Below are positions 24,077 to 32,609 of a stretch of DNA of 37,512 nt, piece after piece; position 1 is the first letter of the stretch, and the number at the start of each line of letters is the position of its first letter. The notes under the pieces are model-generated. The model saw only the letters and a program-made list of their open reading frames with translations, was not told the origin of the DNA and searched no databases. The position numbers were made by a program, and so were the translations under genes. The stretch is from Pseudonocardia kujensis (GTDB taxonomy: Bacteria > Actinomycetota > Actinomycetes > Mycobacteriales > Pseudonocardiaceae). The stretch covers positions 1 through 37,512 of the forward strand of contig NZ_JAJSOK010000070.1 in NCBI RefSeq assembly GCF_021283305.1, read 5' to 3'.

Positions 24077-25704
24077 CGGGTCACCCCCGCGTAGTGGACG
24101 CCGACCAGCTCGGCGACGTCGCGTTTCCAGCTCGTGAGGTCCTTCGGCGTGAAGTGCGACAGCGAGTCGTGCCCGCAGGCCCGGGCCAGCACCACCATCA
24201 GCTCGGTCAGCGCGTCCAGGTAGCGCGTGAGCTGCTCGGCCGCGCGCTGCACCGGCAGCCGCGCCCGCAGGTGCGGCTTCTGCGTGGCGATGCCCATCGG
24301 GCAGTTGTCGGTGTGGCAGGCGCGCATCCCCACGCAGCCGATGGCCTGCAGCGCCACGTTCGACACCGCGATCGCGTCGGCCCCGAGCGCCAGCGCCTTG
24401 ACCATGTCCTGGGCCCGCCGGAACCCGCCGGTGGCCACGAGCGTGACGTCCCGGGCCCCGGCCAGGTCGAGGTGCCGGCGGGCGCGGGCGAGCGCGGCCA
24501 TGGTCGGCACGCTGATCGTGTCGCGGAAGATCGTCGGGGCGGCGCCGGTCCCGCCGCCGCGGCCGTCGAGGATCACGTAGTCGACGCCGAGGTCGAGCGC
24601 GGCGTCGAGGTCGGCCTCGACGTGCTGCGCGGACATCTTCACCCCCACCGGGATGCCGCCGGAGCGCTCCCGGACCCGGTCGACGACGGCGCGCGCGTCG
24701 AGCAGTGTGGTCCAGTCGGTGAAGCGGGCCGGCGACACGGCCGCGGTGCCCTCCGGGAGGCCGCGGACCTCGGCGATCCGGCCGACGACCTTGTGGCCCG
24801 GGAGGTGGCCGCCGGTGCCGGTCTTCGCCCCCTGGCCGAGCTTGAGGTGCAGCGCCTGCACCTGGTCCAGGCAGGCCTCGTCCCAGCCGAACCGGCCCGA
24901 CGCGAGCTCGTACAGGTAGCGCGAGCACTCGGCCTGCTCCTCGGGCAGCATCCCGCCCTCGCCCGAGCAGATCGCCGTGCCCGCGCCCTCCGCCCCGCGG
25001 GCCAGCGCGGTCTTCGCCTCGGCCGAGATCGCGCCGAAGCTCATGTCGGACACGAAGACCGGGATCTCCAGGCGCAACGGACGCGCCGCGGCGGGACCGA
25101 TCGTGACCGCGGTGTCCACCGGCTCGTGGTCGAGCATCGGGAAGCGGTGCAGCTGCGCGGTGAGGACCTGCAGGTCGTCCCACGACGGCAGCTCGGGCCG
25201 CGGGACACCCATCGCGGCGACCTGCCCGTGCACCCCGGACAGCCCGTTCCTCGCCAGCCGGTGGATCTCGCCGACGTACGGTTCCTCCGGCGTGTCCTGG
25301 TGCGGGTCGTCGAACAGCCGGTCGTAGGTTGACGCGACCCGCCGCTCGGGGCGCCGCGCGCGGTAGTCCGCGAGCTCGGCCTTGTCCACCAGCACCTCGT
25401 CGTCGACGACGTGGCAGGTGAATTTGGAGAGCCGCTCGGCCGGGTTGTACGCCGAGACGCCGGTGTCGAGCCGGTAGTCCCAGCCGTGCACCCCGCAGAC
25501 CAGGTTCCCGCCCTCGACCCGCCCGTCGGCGAGCAGCGCGCCCCGGTGCGGGCAGCGGCCCTCGAAGACGTGCGCCTGCCCGTTGCGACGCACGACGACG
25601 AGGTCGATGCCGTCGGCCTCGGCGTGGACGGGTCGGTCCTCGGCCAGCCCGTCCCAGCGGAGGATCGGCAGGAGGTTCGTACCGGTGGCTGTCTCGGTGT
25701 CCAT
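24073..25704 (-). CDS. Rieske-glutamate synthase (FMN/Fe-S domain) fusion
   Basis: The 543-residue protein starts with a Rieske domain (ligands Cys51, His53, Cys70, His73 in CPHRGALLADG and CGVHGWDY). From about residue 140 it continues as the FMN-binding synthase domain of glutamate synthase. That domain shows VSDMSFGAISAEAK, the FMN/substrate loop GQGAKTGTGGHLPGHK (291-305), DYVILDGRGGGTGAAP and ATGGFRRAQDMVKALALGAD. The cluster motif Cys457-x5-Cys463-x4-Cys468 binds [3Fe-4S] in GOGAT. The glutamine amidotransferase domain is absent, so the nitrogen donor, if any, is unclear. The ATG at 25702-25704 has GGGAG 6 bases upstream. It is first in a three-gene operon. Confidence 0.88.
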   Translation of the reverse strand: MDTETATGTNLLPILRWDGLAEDRPVHAEADGIDLVVVRRNGQAHVFEGRCPHRGALLADGRVEGGNLVCGVHGWDYRLDTGVSAYNPAERLSKFTCHVVDDEVLVDKAELADYRARRPERRVASTYDRLFDDPHQDTPEEPYVGEIHRLARNGLSGVHGQVAAMGVPRPELPSWDDLQVLTAQLHRFPMLDHEPVDTAVTIGPAAARPLRLEIPVFVSDMSFGAISAEAKTALARGAEGAGTAICSGEGGMLPEEQAECSRYLYELASGRFGWDEACLDQVQALHLKLGQGAKTGTGGHLPGHKVVGRIAEVRGLPEGTAAVSPARFTDWTTLLDARAVVDRVRERSGGIPVGVKMSAQHVEADLDAALDLGVDYVILDGRGGGTGAAPTIFRDTISVPTMAALARARRHLDLAGARDVTLVATGGFRRAQDMVKALALGADAIAVSNVALQAIGCVGMRACHTDNCPMGIATQKPHLRARLPVQRAAEQLTRYLDALTELMVVLARACGHDSLSHFTPKDLTSWKRDVAELVGVHYAGVTR

Positions 25705-25770
25705 GTAACACTCCCGGCTCCGTCCGACACTGGTGGGGACACAGAGCACGCCGGACGGGCGGGCGTTACA
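25704..25770. promoter_or_regulatory. divergent control region of the Rieske operon and the unknown gene
   Basis: The 82-base gap between divergent starts (25704 and 25787) carries TGTAAC at 25704-25709 and its reverse complement GTTACA at 25765-25770, one close to each gene. This may reflect a shared regulator or paired promoter elements; the copies are short, so the assignment is weak. Confidence 0.3.
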
Positions 25771-25786
25771 CGATCGGGAGGACGGG

Positions 25787-26413
25787 ATGGACGAGCGGAT
25801 CCTGGGGACGACGCGGCGGGCGCTGCACGCGATCGCGGAGTCCGTCATCGCGGGCCCGCAGTACCGGGCCTACGGCACCATCCGGCTGAAGGTGACGCCC
25901 GGCGGTTTCGGCGGCACCCTCTCCGGGCTGCGGGTGGAGCACACCGAGCTGGTCTGGCGGGGCGGACGGGCGCCGCTCGCCGGCACGTGCCGGCAGCTCG
26001 CCGAGGCCGCGGGCGTGCAGGTCGGTCCGCCGGAGGGGGTCTACTCCGACGGTTCGGGTGTCGGCGCGGACGAGCCGTTCGCGCCCGACCCGGTCGCGGT
26101 GGAGCACCTCGCGGACTGGTTCGCCCGGGGGGACACCGCGCTGCGGACCCTCGGCGAGCCCGTGCTCTGGCCGGAGCACTTCGACCTGGGGGTGACGGCC
26201 GACCGGGTCAACTACGGCGTCTCCCCCGGCGACGCCGCGCACCCGGCCCCGTACGCGTACGTCGGCCCGTGGGAGCCGCGCACCGGGCCGTTCTGGAACG
26301 CCCCGTTCGGAGCGCTGCGGCCGGCGTCGGAGCTGCCCGACGCCCAGGCGCTCGCGGCGTTCCTGGCCGAGGGCCGCGCGGCCGCCCAGCGGGACCCGGC
26401 CGCGACGGGCTGA
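25787..26413 (+). CDS. conserved-looking protein of unknown function
   Basis: The 208-residue soluble protein has no signal peptide or membrane segment. It contains well-ordered, non-repetitive blocks: YRAYGTIRLKVTPGGFGGTL, VLWPEHFDLGV, NYGVSPGDAAHPAPYAYVGP followed by WEPRTGPFWNAPFGALRP. The His and Asp residues in WPEHFD and SPGD could be functional, but I cannot assign a family. The start is ATG with GGGAGGA about 6 bases upstream. It is divergent from the Rieske operon across an 82-base shared promoter region, hinting at a related role. It ends 28 bases before the convergent pdxT stop. Confidence 0.75.
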   Translation: MDERILGTTRRALHAIAESVIAGPQYRAYGTIRLKVTPGGFGGTLSGLRVEHTELVWRGGRAPLAGTCRQLAEAAGVQVGPPEGVYSDGSGVGADEPFAPDPVAVEHLADWFARGDTALRTLGEPVLWPEHFDLGVTADRVNYGVSPGDAAHPAPYAYVGPWEPRTGPFWNAPFGALRPASELPDAQALAAFLAEGRAAAQRDPAATG

Positions 26414-26418
26414 CCGCT

Positions 26419-26436
26419 CCGCCCGGCAAGGGGCGG
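26419..26436. terminator. small hairpin between the unknown gene and pdxT
   Basis: CCGCCC and GGGCGG pair around GGCAAG, in the 28 bases separating two convergent genes. It is probably a shared, weak terminator. Confidence 0.4.
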
Positions 26437-26441
26437 GCCGC

Positions 26442-27074
26442 TCAGCTCTGCCGGACGATGTCCGCGAAGAGGGCGTGCACCCGGCCGTCGCCGGTGAGCT
26501 CGGGGTGGAACGCGGTGGCGATCACCGCGCCCTGCCGCACCGCGACCGGACGGCCCGCCGCGGCGCCGGGGTCCTCGCCGGTGCTCGTGACGGGCGGGAC
26601 CGCGGCGAGCACCTCGACGTCGTCGCCCGTCTTCTCGACCCACGGCGCCCGGATGAACACGGCCCGGACCGGGCCGCCCTCGACGCCGGTGAAGGCGAGG
26701 TCGGTCTCGAACGAGTCGACCTGGCGGCCGAAGGCGTTGCGCCGCACCACGACGTCGAGCCCGCCGAGCTGCTTCTGGTCCGGGCGGCCGTCGAGCACCT
26801 CGCCGGCGAGCAGGATCATGCCGGCGCAGGAGCCGTAGGCGGGCATGCCGTCGGCGATGCGGTCGCGCAGCGGGTCGAGCAGCTCGAACACCTCGAGCAG
26901 CCGGCTCATCGTGGTCGACTCGCCGCCCGGGATCACCAGCCCGTCGACGGCGGTCAGCTCGGCCGGGCGGCGGACCGGCACCGCCTTCGCGCCGGTCGCC
27001 TCGAGGGCGGCGGCGTGCTCGCGGACGTCGCCCTGGAGGGCCAGGACGCCGATCGTCGGGACGGCTCCGGTCAC
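26442..27074 (-). CDS. pdxT: pyridoxal 5'-phosphate synthase glutaminase subunit PdxT
   Basis: PdxT releases ammonia from glutamine and passes it to PdxS for vitamin B6 synthesis. The 210-residue protein begins with IGVLALQGDVREHAAAL and has VIPGGESTTMSRLLEVFELL. The nucleophile region is PAYGSCAGMILLA (Cys), and the catalytic His-x-Glu is in TAFHPELTGD. A short insertion near EVLAAVPPVTSTGEDPG extends the glutaminase loop. The start is GTG at 27072-27074. A palindrome, CGTCTAC-CAGG-GTAGACG, lies 13 bases upstream. Its partner pdxS is about 10.3 kb away instead of adjacent. Confidence 0.95.
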   Translation of the reverse strand: MTGAVPTIGVLALQGDVREHAAALEATGAKAVPVRRPAELTAVDGLVIPGGESTTMSRLLEVFELLDPLRDRIADGMPAYGSCAGMILLAGEVLDGRPDQKQLGGLDVVVRRNAFGRQVDSFETDLAFTGVEGGPVRAVFIRAPWVEKTGDDVEVLAAVPPVTSTGEDPGAAAGRPVAVRQGAVIATAFHPELTGDGRVHALFADIVRQS

Positions 27075-27087
27075 TGCTCGATCACCA

Positions 27088-27105
27088 CGTCTACCAGGGT
27101 AGACG
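27088..27105. promoter_or_regulatory. palindrome upstream of pdxT
   Basis: CGTCTAC-CAGG-GTAGACG is a perfect 7-bp inverted repeat with a 4-base spacer, in the 53 bases between the malic enzyme stop and the pdxT start. It could be an operator for pdxT or a weak terminator for the malic enzyme transcript. Confidence 0.45.
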
Positions 27106-27127
27106 GTGACGCGGCCCACCCGCGGAG

Positions 27128-28537
27128 TCACTGGCCGGCAGCCACCTCGCCGGCCCGGGCGGCCTCCTGGGCGGCGTGCCGGACGGCCTCGGCGACCGCG
27201 GGGGCGACCGACTGGTCGAACACGCTGGGGACGATGAAGCTGGCGTTGGGCTCGTGCACCACGTCCGCGATCGCCGCCGCGGCCGCGAGCAGCATGCGGT
27301 CGGTGATGTCGTGGGCCTGGGCGTCGAGCAGGCCGCGGAAGACCCCGGGGAAGGCCAGGACGTTGTTGATCTGGTTCGGGTAGTCCGAGCGGCCCGTGGC
27401 GACGACGGCGGCGTGGTGCATCGCGATCGCCGGGTCGATCTCCGGGTCGGGGTTGGCCAGCGCGAACACGATGGCGTCGTCGGCCATCGTGGCGAGCTCC
27501 TCGGCGCCGAACAGGTTCGGCGCGGAGACGCCGATGAACACGTCCGCCCCGACCAGCGCGTCGGCCAGCGACCCCTGCCGGCCGCGGTGGTTGGTCTGCT
27601 CGGCGATCGAGGCCAGGTTGTCGTCGAGCCCGGGGCGCTCCTTGTGCACGATCCCGTCGATGTCGACGGCCAGCACGTCGCCCGGCTTCTCCGACTGCAG
27701 CAGCCGGATGATCGCCGACCCGGCGGCGCCCACCCCGCACACCACGATCGTGCAGTCGGTGATCTTCTTGCCGACCACGCGCAGGGCGTTGCGCAGCGCG
27801 CCGAGGACGACGACGGCGGTGCCGTGCTGGTCGTCGTGGAAGACCGGGATGTCGAGCATCTCGCGCAGCCGACGCTCGATCTCGAAGCAGCGCGGCGCGG
27901 CGATGTCCTCCAGGTTGATCCCGCCGTAGGCCGGGGCGATCACCTCGACGGTGCGGATGATCTCCTCGGTGTCCTGGGTGTCCAGCGCGACCGGCCAGGC
28001 GTCGACCCCGGCGAACCGCTTGAACAGCGCCGCCTTGCCCTCCATCACCGGCATCGCCGCGGCCGCGCCGAGGTTGCCCAGTCCCAGCACCGCCGAGCCG
28101 TCGGTGACCACGGCGACGGTGTTGCGCTTGATCGTGAGCCGGCGCGCGTCGGACGGGTTCGCCGCGATCGCCTGGCACACCCGCGCGACGCCGGGGGTGT
28201 AGGCGCGGGAGAGGTCGTCGCGGTTGCGCAGCGCGACCTTCGACTGCACCTCCAGCTTGCCGCCGAGGTGGATCAGGAAGGTCCGGTCGGACACCTTGCG
28301 CACGTGCACGCCGGGCACCGCGCCGAGCGCGGCGGTGATCTCCTCGGCGTGCTCGGAGTTGAGGGCGTTGCAGGAGATGTCGACGACGATCGTGGCCGTC
28401 CGCGCCTCGACGACGTCGAAGGCGGTCACGACCCCGCCGACGTTGCCGACCGCCACGGCCAGATCCCCCGCGGCGCTGGCGGAGGCCGGGGCCTCGACGC
28501 GGACGGTGATGGCGTATCCGGGACCGGGAATGGGCAC
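27128..28537 (-). CDS. NAD(P)-dependent malic enzyme with N-terminal ACT domain
   Basis: Malic enzyme oxidatively decarboxylates malate to pyruvate. The 469-residue protein has an ACT-type regulatory domain at about residues 9-85 (ITVRVEAP, FDVVEARTATIVVDISC). The catalytic part follows: RDDLSRAYTPGVA, LGLGNLGAAAAMPVMEGKA, EDIAAPRCFEIERRL and DIPVFHDDQHGTAVVVLGAL. The Rossmann motif is VVCGVGAAGSAIIRLL, and FALANPDPEIDP is also conserved. The ACT domain suggests amino-acid control. The GTG at 28535-28537 was chosen; a TTG two codons earlier is possible. It is followed leftward by pdxT after 53 bases. Confidence 0.93.
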   Translation of the reverse strand: MPIPGPGYAITVRVEAPASASAAGDLAVAVGNVGGVVTAFDVVEARTATIVVDISCNALNSEHAEEITAALGAVPGVHVRKVSDRTFLIHLGGKLEVQSKVALRNRDDLSRAYTPGVARVCQAIAANPSDARRLTIKRNTVAVVTDGSAVLGLGNLGAAAAMPVMEGKAALFKRFAGVDAWPVALDTQDTEEIIRTVEVIAPAYGGINLEDIAAPRCFEIERRLREMLDIPVFHDDQHGTAVVVLGALRNALRVVGKKITDCTIVVCGVGAAGSAIIRLLQSEKPGDVLAVDIDGIVHKERPGLDDNLASIAEQTNHRGRQGSLADALVGADVFIGVSAPNLFGAEELATMADDAIVFALANPDPEIDPAIAMHHAAVVATGRSDYPNQINNVLAFPGVFRGLLDAQAHDITDRMLLAAAAAIADVVHEPNASFIVPSVFDQSVAPAVAEAVRHAAQEAARAGEVAAGQ

Positions 28538-28704
28538 GGCCAAGGACCCTACTCGCGCCGGTCGCGTGACCCCGCTCGCGCCGCCACCGGATTGGGCAAC
28601 CGTTGAGGCGGACCCTGTGCGCGGGGTTGTGCCCGCGCGGCGAGGGGAGTGGAATCGCTGTGACCCCCAGCACAGCGGAGTGCACCCCAGCGGAGGTGGT
28701 CGCA

Positions 28705-30828
28705 ATGACCGTCAGATCAGACCCCAAGACCGGCCAGCGCGGAGCATCAGACGGGATCGGGGCGCCGGTCACCGATCCCGCGCTCATCCGGAACGTCGCC
28801 CTCGTCGGGCCGTCCGGATCGGGGAAGACGACGCTGGTGGAGGCGCTGCTCGCGCACACCGGCGTGATCCCCCGGCAGGGCAGCGTGCTCGACGGGACCA
28901 CGGTGTGCGACCACGATCCCGCCGCCGTCCGCCAGCACCGCTCGGTCACGCTCGCCGTCGCGCCGCTCCGGCACGGCGAGCTCAAGATCAACCTCATCGA
29001 CACACCCGGCTACGGGGACTTCGTCGGGGAGCTGCGCGCCGGCCTGCGGGCCGCGGACGCCGCGCTCTTCGTGGTCCCGGCCATCGCGGGCGCGGACGGC
29101 GAGGGCATCGACGCCGGGACGATCGCGCTGTGGGAGGAGTGCGCCGCCGTCGGCATGCCCCGGGCGCTCGTCGTCGCGCGGTGCGACCAGGCGCGGGCGG
29201 ACGTCGAGGCGACCCAGATCGCCTGCCAGGAGGCGTTCGGCGGGGTCGCGCCGCTCTACCTCCCCATCGAGGACGGCTTGTACGGCCTGCTCAGCCAGAC
29301 CCCCGAGGGCGCGGCGCCGGCCGGGGCGGAGGAGGCCCGGGCCACGCTGATCGAGGGGATCATCGAGCAGTCCGAGGACGAGACGCTCATGGACCGCTAC
29401 CTCGGCGGCGAGGAGATCGACACCGCGGCCCTGATCGGGGACCTGGAGACGGCCGTCGTGCGCGGGGCCTTCCACCCCGTCGTGCCGGTCTGCGCGGCCA
29501 GCGGCGTGGGGCTCGACGCCCTGCTCGAGGTGCTGTCCCGCGGGTTCCCCTCACCCCTGGAGCGCCCGCTGCCGGCCGTCACGACGATCGACGGCAGCTC
29601 GCACGAGCCGCTCACCGCCGATCCGGAGGGCCCGCTCGCCGCCGAGGTGGTGCGGACCTCCGCCGACGCCTACGTCGGGCGGGTCTCGCTGGTCCGCGTG
29701 TTCTCCGGGACGCTGCGGCCGGACACGGCGGTGCACGTGAGCGGGCACGTCCCCGCGCCGCGCTCGAGCCCGGAGGAGGCCGAGGCGTTCCCGTCCGGGC
29801 ACGACTCGGACGACCGGCTCAGCCACCTCTACACGCCGCTCGGCTCCACGCTGCAGGAGACGGACGCCTGCGTGGCCGGCGACATCTGCGCCCTGACGAA
29901 GCTCTCCGGGGCCGAGACCGGCGACACCGTCTCCCACGCCGAGCACCCGCTGCTGCTGCGCGCCTGGGACCTGCCGGAGCCGTTGCTGCCGATCGCGGTG
30001 GTCGCCAAGGACCGCAGTGACGAGGACGCGTTGGCGCGCACGCTCGGCAAGCTGGTCGCGGCGGACCCCGGGCTGATCCTGGAGCGCAACCCGGAGACCC
30101 ACCAGACGGTGCTGTGGTGCACCGGCGAGGCGCACGCGGACGTCGTGCTGTCCAGGCTGCGCGAGGCCGGGGCGAACGTCGAGACCGAGCCGGTCCGGGT
30201 GCCCATGCGGGTCACCCTGGACCACAAGGCCAAGGTGACCGGCCGGCACGTCAAGCAGTCCGGCGGCCACGGCCAGTACGCGATCTGCCACGTCGAGTTC
30301 GAGCCGCTCCCCCGCGGGTCCGGCTTCGAGTTCAAGTCCGCCGTGGTCGGCGGGTCGGTGCCGACGCAGTACGTCCCGAGCGTCGAGAAGGGCATCCGGG
30401 CACAGCTCGAGCGGGGCCTCGTCGCACCGGCGGAGGGCCCGGACGCGCCGCCGCACCCCGTCGTCGACGTCCGCGCGACCCTGGTCGACGGCAAGGCGCA
30501 CAGCGTCGACTCCTCCGACGCGGCCTTCCAGACCGCCGGCGCGCTCGCGCTGCGCGAGGCGGCCGAGGCCTGCGGGGTCACGTTGCTCGAGCAGGTCGAC
30601 GAGGTCGCCGTCACGATCCTCGACGACCACCTGGGCGTCGTCCTCGGCGACCTGTCGTCGCGCCGGGGCCGGGTGCTGGGCACCGAACCGACGGGCACGG
30701 CCGGGCACACCGTGGTCCGGGCGGAGGTGCCGGCCGCGGAGCTGCTGCGCTACGCGGTGGACCTGCGGGCGATGACCTCCGGGACCGCCACCTTCACCCG
30801 GGTCTTCGCGCGGTACGGGGAACGGTAG
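28705..30828 (+). CDS. elongation factor G-like GTPase (FusA2 type)
   Basis: The 707-residue protein has the five-domain layout of EF-G but with altered GTPase motifs, as in mycobacterial FusA2 (Rv0120c). G1 is GPSGSGKTT (35-43) and G3 is DTPGYGD (99-105). The switch I RGITI becomes RSVTL, and the G4 NKxD is replaced by ARCDQ (158-162). Domain IV carries SGGHGQYAICHVEFEPLPRG, and the C terminus has LSSRRGRVLGTEPTG. Because canonical EF-G should be encoded in the str operon, this is probably a paralogue of unknown role. The ATG at 28705 has GGAGG about 9 bases upstream. No gene is visible in the 167 bases before it. Confidence 0.9.
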   Translation: MTVRSDPKTGQRGASDGIGAPVTDPALIRNVALVGPSGSGKTTLVEALLAHTGVIPRQGSVLDGTTVCDHDPAAVRQHRSVTLAVAPLRHGELKINLIDTPGYGDFVGELRAGLRAADAALFVVPAIAGADGEGIDAGTIALWEECAAVGMPRALVVARCDQARADVEATQIACQEAFGGVAPLYLPIEDGLYGLLSQTPEGAAPAGAEEARATLIEGIIEQSEDETLMDRYLGGEEIDTAALIGDLETAVVRGAFHPVVPVCAASGVGLDALLEVLSRGFPSPLERPLPAVTTIDGSSHEPLTADPEGPLAAEVVRTSADAYVGRVSLVRVFSGTLRPDTAVHVSGHVPAPRSSPEEAEAFPSGHDSDDRLSHLYTPLGSTLQETDACVAGDICALTKLSGAETGDTVSHAEHPLLLRAWDLPEPLLPIAVVAKDRSDEDALARTLGKLVAADPGLILERNPETHQTVLWCTGEAHADVVLSRLREAGANVETEPVRVPMRVTLDHKAKVTGRHVKQSGGHGQYAICHVEFEPLPRGSGFEFKSAVVGGSVPTQYVPSVEKGIRAQLERGLVAPAEGPDAPPHPVVDVRATLVDGKAHSVDSSDAAFQTAGALALREAAEACGVTLLEQVDEVAVTILDDHLGVVLGDLSSRRGRVLGTEPTGTAGHTVVRAEVPAAELLRYAVDLRAMTSGTATFTRVFARYGER

Positions 30829-30860
30829 GGACCGGGCCGGACGCGACGGCTCGTGGCGGA

Positions 30861-30893
30861 CCCGCCGGACCGTCGGGGGTCGGTCCGGGCGGG
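30861..30893. terminator. terminator between the EF-G-like gene and the SDR gene
   Basis: CCCGCCGGACCG (30861-30872) pairs, with one bulge, with CGGTCCGGGCGGG (30881-30893) around an 8-base loop. It lies 33 bases after the EF-G-like stop, in a 209-base gap between convergent genes; the remainder of the gap shows nothing I can name. Confidence 0.6.
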
Positions 30894-31037
30894 CGCAGCC
30901 GTTGCGGGGGAGCGGACGGCTGCGGGAATGCTCTCGGTGATCACCGGTGCCGGTCAATCCGGGGAATCTCACGGTACGCAGTGGTAACGAAAGGTGCGTG
31001 CGCAACGATCCTGGGTCGGCTGACGGTGTTGCCAGAC

Positions 31038-32483
31038 TCAGGTTTCCCCGTCCGGCCGTGTGCGCTGGCCCGCCCGGCGCTCCGCCTCGTAGGCCACCAT
31101 GCGCGCCATCACCCCGAAGACGAGATCGTGCCCGGGCTTCTGCGCGTACCAGTAGACGCGTCCGGCGAGCCCTCGCGGACGGAAGGTGACGGTCTGCGTG
31201 TACCGGCTCGCGCCGCGCCCGGCCGGTTCGACCGTCATCCGCAGGCGAGCGACGCCCGGCAGCCGGGTCTCCGCGCGGAGGGCGAGGCTCCGGCCCTGGT
31301 CGACCTCCTCGACCCGCCACCAGTCCACCGGCGCGCCCGGCTCGAGCCGCTCCGGACGGCCGCGGCGCAGCCCGACGCCGCCGACCAGGCCGTCGAGCCG
31401 CTGGCGCAGTGCCCAGGCGCCGGGGACGGTGTGCCAGCCCTCCTCGCCGCCGAGTCCCGCGACCACGGACCACAGGACGTCGGCCGGCGCGTCGACCTCC
31501 TCGACGTGGCGTCCCCTCAGTGTGGGCGGCCCGGCCCCCTCGGGGTCGGTGTCCGCGGCGCCGGCGGAGCCCTCCTCGGCCACCGCCCGGCGCACCGCCT
31601 CGCGGTAGGCCGTCCGGCCGCCCGGCGGGTCCCCGACCAGCGCGGACAGGTCGGACTCACGGCACACGAGGTCGTAGGCCATCGACTCCAGCAACGGCCC
31701 GGCGAGCTCCCGGTCGACCGGGGTCAGCGCCTCGATCGCGCGGGCGCCCAGCCGCGGCGCCGCGACCGGCACCGGCACGGTGAGGGCGCGACCCAGGCCG
31801 GCCTCGCGGGCGTACCCGCGCAGCAGCTCGACGTAGCTGGGGGCGTCGGGACCACCGACGTCGAACGCCCGGTTCACCTCGGACGGCAGCGACAGGCAGG
31901 CGGTGAGCCAGTACAGGACGTCGCCGATCGCGATGGGCTGCACGCGGTTCCAGGCCTGGTCCGGCAGCGGGAGCACCGGCGGCCCGCCGAAGACGGTCTC
32001 CGCGAGGTGCCGGATCATCTCGAAGCTCGCCGACCCCCGGCCGACGACGATCCCGGCCTGCAGCACCGCCGCCGGCACCGCGCCGGCCAGCAGGATCTCC
32101 CCGACCTCGTGCCGCGAACCCAGGTGGGCGGACGTGGCCGGCCCGGAGGGCTGCAGGCCGCCGAGGTAGACGATCCGCCGCACGCCGCCCGCCGCGGCGG
32201 CGCCGGCGAGGGTGCGGGCCGCGGCGCGGTCCCGGTCGGCGAAGTCCGGCCCGTCCATCGAGTGCACGAGATGGACGACGGCGTCGGCGCCCCGGCAGGC
32301 CTCGCCGGTCGCCGCCGCATCGGCCACGCTCCCCCGCACGACCTCGACCCCGTCGGCGAACCCCGCGCGCGCCAGCCGCTCCGGGGACCGGACGAGACAG
32401 CGGACGGTGTGCCCCTCGGCGAGCAGCCGCGGCACCAGCCGGGTGCCGACGTAGCCGGTCGCCCCGATCACGAGAACGCGCAC
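31038..32483 (-). CDS. NAD(P)-binding SDR-like protein with DUF2867-type C-terminal domain
   Basis: The N-terminal half is an atypical SDR/NmrA-like Rossmann domain: VRVLVIGATGYVGTRLVPRL, then HTVRCLVRSPERL, ADAVVHLVHSMDG and VRRIVYLGGLQPSG. The C-terminal half, from about residue 320, resembles DUF2867: RGRHVEEVDAPADVLWSVVA, LRAETRLPGVARLRMTVEPA, and RGLAGRVYWYAQKPGHDLVF. The combination is common in actinobacteria, but the reaction is not established. GTG at 32481-32483 sits next to the Rossmann strand; GTG at 32529-32531, with GGAGG upstream, would add 16 residues and is a real alternative. It converges on the EF-G-like gene. Confidence 0.85.
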   Translation of the reverse strand: MRVLVIGATGYVGTRLVPRLLAEGHTVRCLVRSPERLARAGFADGVEVVRGSVADAAATGEACRGADAVVHLVHSMDGPDFADRDRAAARTLAGAAAAGGVRRIVYLGGLQPSGPATSAHLGSRHEVGEILLAGAVPAAVLQAGIVVGRGSASFEMIRHLAETVFGGPPVLPLPDQAWNRVQPIAIGDVLYWLTACLSLPSEVNRAFDVGGPDAPSYVELLRGYAREAGLGRALTVPVPVAAPRLGARAIEALTPVDRELAGPLLESMAYDLVCRESDLSALVGDPPGGRTAYREAVRRAVAEEGSAGAADTDPEGAGPPTLRGRHVEEVDAPADVLWSVVAGLGGEEGWHTVPGAWALRQRLDGLVGGVGLRRGRPERLEPGAPVDWWRVEEVDQGRSLALRAETRLPGVARLRMTVEPAGRGASRYTQTVTFRPRGLAGRVYWYAQKPGHDLVFGVMARMVAYEAERRAGQRTRPDGET

Positions 32484-32609
32484 GGACCCGATCGTCCCCG
32501 ATCCCCGACCCGACCGCTCGTCCTCACCCACCCGACCTCCGGCGCCACGATCGGGCTACCGGGCGCGGCAGGCTCCGTTGATCACACCCCCATGGGGTAT
32601 GTCTGATTC

